Shown here: positions 1 to 5,647 of the stretch, piece by piece
Layout: each line of letters begins with the position of its first letter
How positions within the stretch are numbered: position 1 is the stretch's first letter
Origin: Clostridia bacterium
Lineage (GTDB): Bacteria > Bacillota_E > SLMV01 > PUMD01
NCBI GenBank assembly: GCA_003562655.1
Contig: PWUC01000106.1
Coordinates: 1 to 6,674, forward strand
Direction: 5' to 3'
DNA length: 6,674 bases
The notes under the pieces: model-generated
Told to the model about the DNA's origin: nothing
The model's input: the letters and a program-made list of their open reading frames with translations, nothing else
The model's database searches: none
Program-made: the position numbers and the translations under genes

Positions 1-356
1 TCATAGAGATCGGCGTGCACCTTCTCAGCCTCCATTGCGTAACGGAAGGAGCGGGCTGCTGCCTTCTCGCCAGCAGCCTCCGCCGCCTCCACCATCGGCG
101 GATACATGCTCTCATATTCGTATGTTTCGCCCTCGACGCCCTCCCTGAGGTTCTCCTCCGTCGAACCGATGCCGTTCATGGCTCGAAGGTGAGAATGGGC
201 GTGAATGGTCTCGGCCTCTGCTGCCGCCCGAAACATCTTCGCAGCGGTGCCGTATCCTTCTTTCTCCGCCTTCTCGGAAAAGGCCAAATACTTGCGGTTC
301 GCCTGTGATTCTCCGGCGAAGGCTTCCTTGAGGTTTTCCAGGGTCTTCTTGTCCAT
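1..356 (-). CDS. rbr: Rubrerythrin, N-terminal di-iron domain (3' part cut off by window edge)
   Basis: The minus-strand frame reads from ATG at 356-354 to the window edge: 118 whole codons with no stop. The protein begins MDKKTLENLKEAFAGESQA. It shows the rubrerythrin ferritin-like four-helix pattern: E16 in the first helix, the ExxH motif E49-T-I-H52, a GE pair at 76-77 followed by a YEYESMYPPM stretch, and a second ExxH, E111-K-V-H114. In this family these Glu/His residues hold a non-haem di-iron centre that reduces hydrogen peroxide in the cytoplasm of anaerobes. Whether a C-terminal rubredoxin domain (two CxxC pairs) follows cannot be seen, because it would lie beyond position 1. A GGAAGGG ribosome binding site (365-371) sits 8 bases before the start. 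The gene is divergent from the GNAT gene and has its own promoter. Family assignment is firm; full-length architecture is unknown. Confidence 0.94.
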   Translation of the reverse strand, partial: MDKKTLENLKEAFAGESQANRKYLAFSEKAEKEGYGTAAKMFRAAAEAETIHAHSHLRAMNGIGSTEENLREGVEGETYEYESMYPPMVEAAEAAGEKAAARSFRYAMEAEKVHADLY

Positions 357-393
357 ATCAGACACCCTTCCTTAGTGGTAGTCGCTACTGCTA

Positions 394-422
394 ATTATAC
401 ACAATGCACCGGATGGGCAAAG
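394..422 (-). promoter_or_regulatory. Sigma-A-type promoter for the rubrerythrin gene
   Basis: On the minus strand a perfect TATAAT lies at 399-394. A weak -35 candidate, CTTTGC (422-417), is 17 bases upstream; TTGCCC (420-415) at 15 bases is the alternative. The -10 box lies in an AT-rich island within GC-rich DNA. It would start transcription about 30 bases before the rubrerythrin ATG, leaving room for the ribosome binding site. No clear PerR or other redox-regulator operator was seen. The -10 is convincing and the -35 is poor, so an activator may be needed. Confidence 0.6.
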
Positions 423-578
423 CCCTTCCTGTTCGGCAGGATGAATCAGCGCGATGCAGGCCCGGTACTGCAGGGCGTTGGCTTCCCGAATCAACCGGGA
501 CTCGCAGACCCTGTCGGCATCTGCGGCTTCATCCCGGGTCGCGCGTTCCTCTCCTGGCGGAGCCCCGGCACTGGATCC

Positions 579-614
579 AATTCTCAGAAGGTCTACAGCG
601 CTGCAGTGAGAATT
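579..614. repeat. Inverted repeat AATTCTCA ... TGAGAATT upstream of the GNAT gene
   Basis: Perfect 8-bp arms lie at 579-586 and 607-614, separated by 20 bases. The spacer contains the smaller palindrome CAGCGCTG (596-603), extended by C593-G606 and T594-A605 with one mismatch, so the whole could fold as a two-part hairpin with a 6-base bulge (587-592) on its 5' side. It ends 13 bases before the ribosome binding site of the GNAT gene. No T-run follows on either strand, so a terminator is unlikely. An operator or a 5'-UTR structure is possible; this is inference. Confidence 0.45.
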
Positions 615-642
615 AGTGAAGGGTTGTGGGAGGTGCGCCGGA

Positions 643-1110
643 GTGGATCATCGCGTGAGATTGTGCCGGGCTGAACCTCGAGACCTGCACCACATAGAGC
701 GGTGGTTCGAGGATGCAGACCTGAGAAGCAAGATGATGGGAACGAAGGAGGCAGACGCACTGCCTGCCGCCAGTGTGCGCAGCGAGATGTACATGATACT
801 CGCCAACGTCGATGACAGTAGGATAGGCTACATAGAACTGGCGGACATAAACCACGCACGGGGCCGGGCGGAGATCAAGATGTGCATCGGATCCTCAGGC
901 GACCGGGGCAGGGGGTACGGTCAGCAAGCCCTGCAGCTGGTCATCGCGAACCTGCTGGAGCGGGGGTTCCGGTCCATATACCTGAGGGTTATGACCGACA
1001 ATGAGCCGGCCGTGCGCTGCTACGAAAAGGTCGGGTTTATCAAGACCGGGTTGCTCCGGGGTCATCGCCTCGGGGCTGGAGCCATGTTCCTGATGGAGTA
1101 TCCCGGTTGA
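643..1110 (+). CDS. GNAT-family N-acetyltransferase (RimJ/RimL-like)
   Basis: A 155-residue protein, typical of single-domain GNAT enzymes, which move acetyl from acetyl-CoA to an amine such as a protein N-terminus, polyamine or antibiotic. The acetyl-CoA pyrophosphate loop is R88-G-R-G-Y-G93 followed by a helix (QQALQLVIANLLERGF). Strand beta-5 and the C-terminal motif are IYLRVMTDNEPAVRCYEKVGF in outline (112-132), with Y127 in the usual general-acid position. The N-terminus (LCRAEPRDLHHIERWFED) resembles the RimJ/RimL type. I chose GTG at 643 because GGGAGGT (628-634) sits 8 bases before it. An in-frame GTG at 616 would add 9 Cys/Gly-rich residues and has no good ribosome binding site. It is divergent from rubrerythrin, with no same-strand partner close by. 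The substrate cannot be deduced. Confidence 0.87.
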   Translation: MDHRVRLCRAEPRDLHHIERWFEDADLRSKMMGTKEADALPAASVRSEMYMILANVDDSRIGYIELADINHARGRAEIKMCIGSSGDRGRGYGQQALQLVIANLLERGFRSIYLRVMTDNEPAVRCYEKVGFIKTGLLRGHRLGAGAMFLMEYPG

Positions 1111-1140
1111 TGCACGGGCTCAGGTTCATCGTGTTTATGT

Positions 1141-1179
1141 GTGCCCGGCCCCGGGTGACATTTGCGTGCCGCCGGGCAC
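1141..1179. repeat. 9-bp perfect inverted repeat downstream of the GNAT gene
   Basis: GTGCCCGGC (1141-1149) is exactly complementary to GCCGGGCAC (1171-1179), with a 21-base loop. A competing small hairpin, CCCGG/CCGGG, lies at 1144-1155. It begins 31 bases after the GNAT stop codon, so it could slow or end transcription or protect the mRNA 3' end. There is no T-tract after it, so it is not a standard intrinsic terminator. Confidence 0.4.
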
Positions 1180-1592
1180 CGACACCTACCCGTCCTTCAT
1201 GGAACATGCATAGGTCGCCGCCATCAATAACGGGCTTGAGGAGGGCAGGATCTGCCGGCAGCCAACCTCGACAGGCATGATGCGCTGCCCCTGGAGCTGC
1301 CCTCTCCACCGGGGCGATGGGCATGGTGTATGCCAAGACAGAGATCTTCCCTCGCTTCATCCCGTCTGCTGCTGTGGCACGGACGCACATGCCCGGGGTC
1401 CGGACGGGTGGGGCCGGTGCTGCGCAGTGGGACGTTGCCGGGTAGGGACATGCGCACCTGGCGTGGGAATGGATCTGGCGGAGCCCGTTCTCTGTCAGCA
1501 TTGAAGCGGGCGCCCTTTACACGCCAGTGGTCCACTCCCGATCGCTCCTGCTGCGTCAGATCCTGCCGTGCCCCATCTGCCGGATGCCGTGA
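1157..1592 (+). pseudogene. Possible decayed protein-coding remnant, unrecognised
   Basis: Two plus-strand frames read like protein but are broken. One runs from 1157, with PPGTDTYPSFMEHA then TAG at 1211-1213, and continues with VAAINNGLEEGRI. A shift of frame near 1280 leads into a second frame with GAMGMVYAKTEIFPRFIP (about 1311-1364), an in-frame TAG at 1443-1445, then LAWEWIWRSPFSVSIEAGAL (about 1458-1517) and a stop at 1590-1592. These runs have a balanced, partly hydrophobic composition unlike the Arg/Cys-rich shadows around them, as expected of an inactivated gene. I do not recognise the family. Chance open frames in GC-rich DNA remain a real alternative. Confidence 0.25.
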
Positions 1593-1651
1593 TGAGCCGC
1601 CAGTTTCGAGTCGATTGATCAACTTGAGGCTGCCTGGGATGAGACAGCAGT

Positions 1652-1688
1652 TCAACTGTTTGCCGCAGGTTCCGATAAAGTATATAGA
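1652..1688 (+). promoter_or_regulatory. Candidate promoter upstream of cheX (sigma-28-like or sigma-A)
   Basis: TCAA (1652-1655), then 15 bases, then TCCGATAA (1671-1678), resembles the sigma-28/SigD consensus TAAA-N15-GCCGATAA used for motility and chemotaxis genes. The same patch can instead be read as a sigma-A promoter: TTGCCG (1660-1665), 17 bases, TATAGA (1683-1688). This is the only markedly AT-rich spot between the GNAT gene and cheX. Transcription from it would leave a 5' leader of about 300 bases before cheX, which is long and weakens the call. Confidence 0.4.
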
Positions 1689-1731
1689 TGCTGTTCATCA
1701 GCGGGCGAAAGGTGCGAAGTCTGCGGGTGCC

Positions 1732-1750
1732 CCGCGGCAGTCTGCCGCGG
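1732..1750. repeat. Perfect 19-base palindrome CCGCGGCAG-T-CTGCCGCGG
   Basis: Two perfect 9-bp arms (1732-1740 and 1742-1750) flank a single central T. It lies about 45-80 bases downstream of the candidate promoter at 1652-1688, where a dimeric repressor could block elongation. As RNA it would form a very stable 8-bp GC-rich hairpin with a 3-base loop. No T-run follows, so it is not a standard terminator. The role is unknown. Confidence 0.5.
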
Positions 1751-1987
1751 CGGAACCTGTTCGGGTGCGGCACCGGGTTGAGTCTGACCTGATCGGCTGC
1801 TGCGTCCCCGTCGCCGAGGAGACCGGGAATGCCCGTACCAGGGGCTCTGTACTGTTCCGAGACCGGGTGGGATCTCCTTTGTGAGGGGGCGGGGGAGCCA
1901 TGTTTCGCCCTGAAGATCTGAGCCGCCTGGGGACGGGCTCCACATTTCCATGGGAAGAGAGGATTCCAGGGGAGGAGAGGAGATGCC

Positions 1988-2467
1988 ATGTCACTGGATG
2001 TGAAGTTCATCAACCCCTTCATCTCGGCGGCGCGTCAGGTGATCGAAAGGCAGGCGGGTGTGCAGGTCAGGCTGGGAGAGGTATCCCTGCAGAAGTCAGG
2101 CACCACCTCCAAACAGGTGACGGTGGCTCTCGGGGTCACGGGAGACGTCAGGGGGGCCGTGTTCTACGGTTTCTCTGAGGCAACGTCTCGAGCCATCGTC
2201 AGCAAGATGCTGGGTGAACCGATGCCTCTATTTGACGGGCAGGCGGAGGGTGCGGTTGCCGAGATGGGCAATTTGATCACCGGACTGGCCACTACGGAGC
2301 TGGAGCGGGAGGGATACGTCTGCCGCATCGCTCCGCCGACAGTGGTCACGGGCCGGGGCGTGTACATCTCCACCCTGGATTTTCACCGGCTCGTCATGGC
2401 CCTGGAGACGGAGATCGGCGAGGTGGAGGTCAACGTGGCCCTGAAGGCCGGGGCCGATGAGGCCTAG
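1988..2467 (+). CDS. cheX: Chemotaxis protein CheX (CheC/CheX/FliY-type CheY-P phosphatase)
   Basis: A 159-residue protein of typical CheX length, with no signal peptide or membrane segment, so cytoplasmic. It starts MSLDVKFINPFISAARQVIE, the usual CheX opening helix. The catalytic signature of the CheC/CheX/FliY phosphatases, ExxN, is present once as E92-M-G-N95 in AEMGNLITGLATTEL; one such helix is expected for CheX, against two in CheC. Known members remove phosphate from CheY-P to reset flagellar signalling, usually as a dimer. The conserved strand GDVRGAVFYGF (52-62) and the C-terminal pattern ending VEVNVALKAG also fit. The start ATG is 7 bases after a strong GGGGAGGAGAGG (1969-1980). 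No other chemotaxis gene is visible, so it appears as a lone gene. Its promoter may be the sigma-28-like site near 1652-1678. Some relatives are annotated only as chemotaxis-phosphatase-like proteins, so the in vivo partner is inferred. Confidence 0.92.
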   Translation: MSLDVKFINPFISAARQVIERQAGVQVRLGEVSLQKSGTTSKQVTVALGVTGDVRGAVFYGFSEATSRAIVSKMLGEPMPLFDGQAEGAVAEMGNLITGLATTELEREGYVCRIAPPTVVTGRGVYISTLDFHRLVMALETEIGEVEVNVALKAGADEA

Positions 2468-2506
2468 CGATGCTTCGGGCACTCTCTTCTGTTCCTCATC
2501 CTGTGC

Positions 2507-2530
2507 GACCGCTTCAGCGGTTTCTGCCTT
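2507..2530 (+). terminator. Weak intrinsic terminator after cheX
   Basis: The stem ACCGC (2508-2512) / GCGGT (2517-2521) has loop TTCA and one more G-T pair possible at its base. A T-rich stretch, TTTCTGCCTTT, follows. It starts 40 bases after the cheX stop codon. The stem is short and the T-run is interrupted, so termination would be partial. Confidence 0.35.
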
Positions 2531-2568
2531 TCGGCATTGTGTGCGGTGATGGCCTCGCTCAACCAGCC

Positions 2569-2597
2569 TTGACTTTGGGCAGCCCAGGATCTACACT
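2569..2597 (+). promoter_or_regulatory. Sigma-A promoter of the T-box/valS unit
   Basis: TTGACT (2569-2574) and TACACT (2592-2597) are separated by exactly 17 bases and match the consensus at 5 of 6 and 4 of 6 positions. Transcription would begin near 2604, about 20 bases before T-box stem I, as expected for T-box leaders. Confidence 0.7.
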
Positions 2598-2800
2598 TTA
2601 GAGAAACAGACGCTTCAGACATGCTGTGAAGGGAAGGAGTAGGCCTGAGGCTTCCTCAGAGATGGGGACCCACCGGCTGCGAGGTCTCCAGGTCTGTCTC
2701 AGGTTGAAGGTCGTCCCGGAGCGGATCAGCTGAAAGGTTCAGTAGGCTGGTACGGTTGACCCCCGTTACAGGTCATAGAGTGCCCCGTGATGCCGGGGAA

Positions 2801-2841
2801 CTAAGGTGGTACCGCGAATTCCTGCCCCCCTTCGCCCTTAG
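2801..2841 (+). promoter_or_regulatory. T-box antiterminator hairpin
   Basis: CTAAGG (2801-2806) pairs perfectly with CCTTAG (2836-2841), and GCG (2814-2816) with CGC (2833-2835). This leaves the canonical 7-base bulge TGGTACC (2807-2813), which captures the free CCA end of uncharged tRNA. The 3' arm (2833-2841) overlaps the terminator stem, so the two structures exclude each other. Confidence 0.9.
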
Positions 2842-2863
2842 GTGGAGGGGGGTCTGCTGTTTT
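2825..2863 (+). terminator. Regulated intrinsic terminator of the valS T-box
   Basis: CCCCCCTTCGCC (2825-2836) pairs with GGTGGAGGGGGG (2841-2852) as a 12-bp stem with two G-T pairs and loop CTTA (2837-2840). It is followed by TCTGCTGTTTT (2853-2863). It forms when tRNA-Val is charged and stops transcription ahead of valS. The T-run is imperfect, so some read-through is likely. Confidence 0.9.
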
Positions 2864-2886
2864 ATGGGCTGGAAGGGGGAATAGCG

Positions 2887-5553
2887 GTGGCAGGCTGCAA
2901 TGAAGATCGAGGGCTTCCCTCACGGTATGATCCCGGGGGAGTTGAGGGACGGATATACGAATTCTGGCGCGAGGGAGGATTCTTCCGGGCGGAGGTGGAC
3001 CCTGATCGGAAACCGTACACCATCATGATGCCACCTCCCAACGTGACGGACGTTCTTCACGTCGGACACGCGCTGAACAACACACTGCAGGATGTTCTCA
3101 TACGGAAGCATCGCATGGCCGGGTTGAACGCGTTGTGGCAGCCCGGGACTGACCATGCGGGCATAGCCACCCAGCGCATGGTGGAGCTGAGCCTGAGAGG
3201 AAGAGGTCTGGACCGCCACCGGCTGGGTCGCGCGAAATTTGTGTCTGAGACGTGGAAATGGAAGGAGAAATACGAGGCCAACATCATACGGCAGCTGCAG
3301 ACGCTGGGGGTGTCGCCCGACTGGGACCGCACCCGCTTCACCCTTGACGAGGGACTGTCCCGGGCGGTCAGGGAGGTGTTTGTCCGCCTCTATGAGAAGG
3401 GCCTGATCTACCGCGGCGACTATCTCATCAACTGGTGCACGGACTGCACCACGGCCATAAGCGACATCGAGGTGGAGCACGAGGAGAGGGAGGGGCACCT
3501 GTATCATGTGCGTTACAGGCTGAATGAGGGTGGATCCTTCACCGTGGCCACCACCAGGCCGGAGACCATCCTGGGAGACACTGCTGTGGCGGTCAACCCC
3601 GGGGATGACCGTTACCGCGACCTGGTGGGAAAGACCGCGGTGATCCCGCTGGTCAACCGCGAGGTCCCGGTTATCGCCGATGAACTTGTCGATCCCGAGT
3701 TCGGCACCGGACTGGTCAAGGTGACCCCTGGCCACGATCCGAATGACTTCGAGATGGGTGAGCGGGCCGGCCTCGATGTGATCCGTGTCATAGGCGAGGA
3801 CGGCCGGATGACTGACTCGGCGGGTGAGCAATACGCCGGCCTGGATCGCGGGGAGGCGCGCCGGAGGGTCATCGAGGACCTGGAGGAGCTGGGGATCCTG
3901 GAGAAGGTCGAGTCTCACCATCACGCGGTGGGCACCTGCTATCGCTGCGACAGTGTGGTTGAGCCCCTGGTATCGACCCAGTGGTTTGTGCGCATGAAGC
4001 CCCTGGCCGGTCCCGCCGTGGAGGCGGTCAGAGATGGGCGGGTGAAATTCGTCCCGGAACGCTTCTGCCGTGTATACTTGAACTGGATGGAGAATATTAG
4101 AGACTGGTGCATCTCGAGACAGCTGTGGTGGGGACACCAGATTCCGGCCTGGTACTGCGACGGGTGTGATGAGATCATCGTGAGCAGGGAGGATCCCCGG
4201 GCATGCACCCGCTGCGGAGGCGATGACCTCAGAAGAGACCCCGATGTGCTTGACACCTGGTTCAGTTCGGCCCTGTGGCCCTTCAGTACGCAGGGCTGGC
4301 CTGAGGAGACGGCTGAGATGGGTTACTTCTTCCCCGGCGATGTACTGGTCACTGGATGGGACATCATCTTCTTCTGGGTGGCGCGGATGATCTTCGCCTC
4401 CCTCGAGTTCACCGGCGAGGTACCCTTTGACGATGTCCTGATCCACGGCCTGGTCCTGGATACTGAGGGTCGCAAGATGAGCAAGTCCCTGGGCAATGGG
4501 GTGGATCCCCTCGAGGTGGTGGAGAAGTACGGGGCCGATGCGCTGCGTTTCTCCCTGCTGTTCGGCAATGCGCCGGGCAATGACCTCCGATTCCACTGGG
4601 ATCGGGTGGAGGCGGGGCGGAATTTTGCCAACAAGCTCTGGAACGCGACCCGGTTTGTCTCGATGAACCTTGATGACGGGTTCACTCCGGTCTGCCCGGG
4701 GGAGCTGGAGGCCTCCTCGCTGGAGCTGGAGGATCGGTGGCTGCTGCACCGGCTCAGGGAGACGGCCGAGGCTGTGAGCGGACACTTCGACCGGTACCAG
4801 GCAGGTGAAGCCCTGAGGGAGATCTACGATTTCTCCTGGAGCGAGTATTGTGACTGGTATATCGAGCTCGCGAAGGGCCGGTTGAACTGTGATGACGAGA
4901 GGTCGCGCCAGGTTGCGCGGGCAGTCCTGTGGATCGGCCTTGAGACCATCCTGCGCCTCCTTCATCCCTTCATGCCCTTTGTCACGGAAGAGATGTGGCA
5001 GGCGCTGCCCCACGCCGGGGAGGCTCTCGTGGTGGCTCCGTGGCCCCGGGGTGAAGAGTTCACCTGTGATCGCCGGTCGCGGGATGCCATGGTCTCACTC
5101 ATGGAAGTGATCCGCTGCGTGAGGAATCTCCGGTCCGAGGTCAATCTGCCGCCCTCCCGGCGGGTGTCCATCGAGGTGCTGGCTCCGGAGAAGTCCCGAC
5201 AGCTCCTGCAGGGGGCACAGCGTTACATGAGACAGCTGGCGGGTGTGGACCAGTTGAACCTGTTGCCGGAGGATGAGAAACAGCCGGGGCAGGCCCTGGC
5301 GGGGGTGGCCGGTGATGTGCGCGTGTTTCTGCCTCTGCGGGGGGTGATCGACCTGGACCGGGAGATCGCCCGCCTGCAGAAGAAGTTGAAGGAGGCCACC
5401 AAACTGGCGGAGCGCAGCCGGGGCAAACTGGACAATCAAAACTTCGTCGATCGTGCTCCAGAGGAGGTCGTGCAGAAGGAGCGGGGGCGTCTTGCGGATC
5501 TCGAGAGTGAGGTCTCTCATCTTCAGCAACGTTTGGCAGAGATCTGCCCGTAG
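2887..5553 (+). CDS. valS: Valyl-tRNA synthetase (ValRS)
   Basis: An 888-residue class Ia synthetase of normal length that joins valine to tRNA-Val in the cytoplasm. Visible in order: PPPNVTD (49-55) and the HIGH motif H58-V-G-H61 of the ATP site; the CP1 editing domain with TTRPET (222-227) and GTGLVKVTPGHDPND, which clears mischarged threonine; Cys pairs C351/C354, C424/C427 and C440/C443, likely zinc ligands; DWCISRQLWWGHQIPAW; DTWFSSALWPFSTQGWP; K530-M-S-K-S534; the anticodon-binding domain, including HPFMPFVTEEMWQALP; and a C-terminal tRNA-binding coiled coil (about 822-888, starting IDLDREIARLQKKLKEA). The start is GTG at 2887, 7 bases after GGAAGGGGG (2871-2879). An in-frame GTG at 2842 lies inside the terminator stem and is not used. 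Expression is controlled by the upstream T-box. Oddity: residue 55 is Asp where the family has an almost invariant Gly (PPPNVTG). Confidence 0.98.
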   Translation: MAGCNEDRGLPSRYDPGGVEGRIYEFWREGGFFRAEVDPDRKPYTIMMPPPNVTDVLHVGHALNNTLQDVLIRKHRMAGLNALWQPGTDHAGIATQRMVELSLRGRGLDRHRLGRAKFVSETWKWKEKYEANIIRQLQTLGVSPDWDRTRFTLDEGLSRAVREVFVRLYEKGLIYRGDYLINWCTDCTTAISDIEVEHEEREGHLYHVRYRLNEGGSFTVATTRPETILGDTAVAVNPGDDRYRDLVGKTAVIPLVNREVPVIADELVDPEFGTGLVKVTPGHDPNDFEMGERAGLDVIRVIGEDGRMTDSAGEQYAGLDRGEARRRVIEDLEELGILEKVESHHHAVGTCYRCDSVVEPLVSTQWFVRMKPLAGPAVEAVRDGRVKFVPERFCRVYLNWMENIRDWCISRQLWWGHQIPAWYCDGCDEIIVSREDPRACTRCGGDDLRRDPDVLDTWFSSALWPFSTQGWPEETAEMGYFFPGDVLVTGWDIIFFWVARMIFASLEFTGEVPFDDVLIHGLVLDTEGRKMSKSLGNGVDPLEVVEKYGADALRFSLLFGNAPGNDLRFHWDRVEAGRNFANKLWNATRFVSMNLDDGFTPVCPGELEASSLELEDRWLLHRLRETAEAVSGHFDRYQAGEALREIYDFSWSEYCDWYIELAKGRLNCDDERSRQVARAVLWIGLETILRLLHPFMPFVTEEMWQALPHAGEALVVAPWPRGEEFTCDRRSRDAMVSLMEVIRCVRNLRSEVNLPPSRRVSIEVLAPEKSRQLLQGAQRYMRQLAGVDQLNLLPEDEKQPGQALAGVAGDVRVFLPLRGVIDLDREIARLQKKLKEATKLAERSRGKLDNQNFVDRAPEEVVQKERGRLADLESEVSHLQQRLAEICP

Positions 5554-5647
5554 GGGGTCTTGCGAAAAGAGAAGACAAAACGATCTCGGCGAAGAAAAAT
5601 AATTGAGGCAGCTCTGCATATGCTTATACGGGGCAGGAGGGAGTGCG

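Larger units (their letters stand above)
1111..1987. other. Long region without a convincing intact gene
   Basis: These 877 bases separate the GNAT gene from cheX. Open frames exist on both strands but overlap one another. They have Arg/Cys/Pro-rich translations typical of non-coding GC-rich DNA, lack good ribosome binding sites, and match no family I recognise. Visible contents are a 9-bp inverted repeat (1141-1179), a possibly decayed coding stretch (about 1157-1592), an AT-rich promoter-like patch (1652-1688), a 19-base palindrome (1732-1750) and the cheX ribosome binding site (1969-1980). No tRNA, CRISPR or insertion sequence ends were found. Confidence 0.6.
2623..2863 (+). promoter_or_regulatory. 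T-box riboswitch sensing tRNA-Val (GUC specifier), controlling valS
   Basis: This leader senses uncharged tRNA-Val and controls transcription into valS. Stem I runs from GCTG (2623-2626) to CAGC (2727-2730). It has the loop E elements AGTA (2638-2641) and GAA (2706-2708), and a helix GGCCTGAG (2642-2649) with CTCAGGTT (2698-2705). The distal arm is closed by GGGGACC/GGTCTCC. After GAA comes G, then the specifier GTC (valine, 2710-2712), then a purine, matching tRNA-Val with anticodon GAC. A small stem II hairpin is CTGAA/TTCAG (2730-2742). A stem IIA/B pseudoknot is visible: ACGG (2752-2755) with CCGT (2763-2766), and TGACC (2757-2761) with GGTCA (2771-2775). Stem III is CCCCG (2783-2787) with CGGGG (2794-2798). 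The T-box core is AACTAAGGTGGTACCGCG (2799-2816). Its TGGT (2807-2810) would pair with a tRNA 3' end whose discriminator base is A, as usual for tRNA-Val. The GTC choice rests on spacing and the flanking purine; GGT in the next register is less likely. Confidence 0.96.

Noticed and set aside
15..308. 97-codon plus-strand frame opposite rubrerythrin
   Set aside because: It is antisense to a clear rubrerythrin and its Leu/Arg/Cys-rich translation has no family features.
616..642. GTG at 616 as the GNAT start
   Set aside because: It would place the GGGAGGT ribosome binding site inside the gene and add a Cys/Gly-rich extension not expected in GNAT proteins.
1110..1280. 56-codon frame whose ATG overlaps the GNAT stop (TGATG)
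   Set aside because: The overlap suggests translational coupling, but the product is Arg/Pro-rich, has no proper ribosome binding site spacing and resembles non-coding sequence.
1778..1815. RVESDLIG...VP run resembling the start of aspartase/fumarase
   Set aside because: Only about ten residues match and nothing after them follows the aspartase pattern; chance similarity is likely.
1330..1884. 184-codon plus-strand open frame and overlapping minus-strand frames (1040-1501, 1224-1655, 1495-2022)
   Set aside because: They overlap one another, have Arg/Pro/Cys/Ser-rich translations, lack convincing ribosome binding sites and match no family.
1900..2178. Plus-strand frame starting ATG at 1900 after GGGGGAG
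   Set aside because: It runs through the cheX ribosome binding site and coding region in another frame, and its translation looks non-coding after the first residues.
2842..2886. In-frame GTG at 2842 as the valS start
   Set aside because: It lies inside the T-box terminator stem and has no ribosome binding site; GTG at 2887 has GGAAGGGGG at proper spacing and gives a normal ValRS N-terminus.
2920..5013. Very long open frame (697 codons) on the minus strand opposite valS
   Set aside because: It is the antisense shadow of a GC-rich gene with strong codon bias; its translation has no recognisable domain, while the plus strand encodes an unmistakable ValRS.
5603..5630. TTGAGG-N16-TATACG as a promoter for the PrcB-like gene
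   Set aside because: Transcription would start within the ribosome binding site, leaving an impractically short leader; the boxes are only partial matches.
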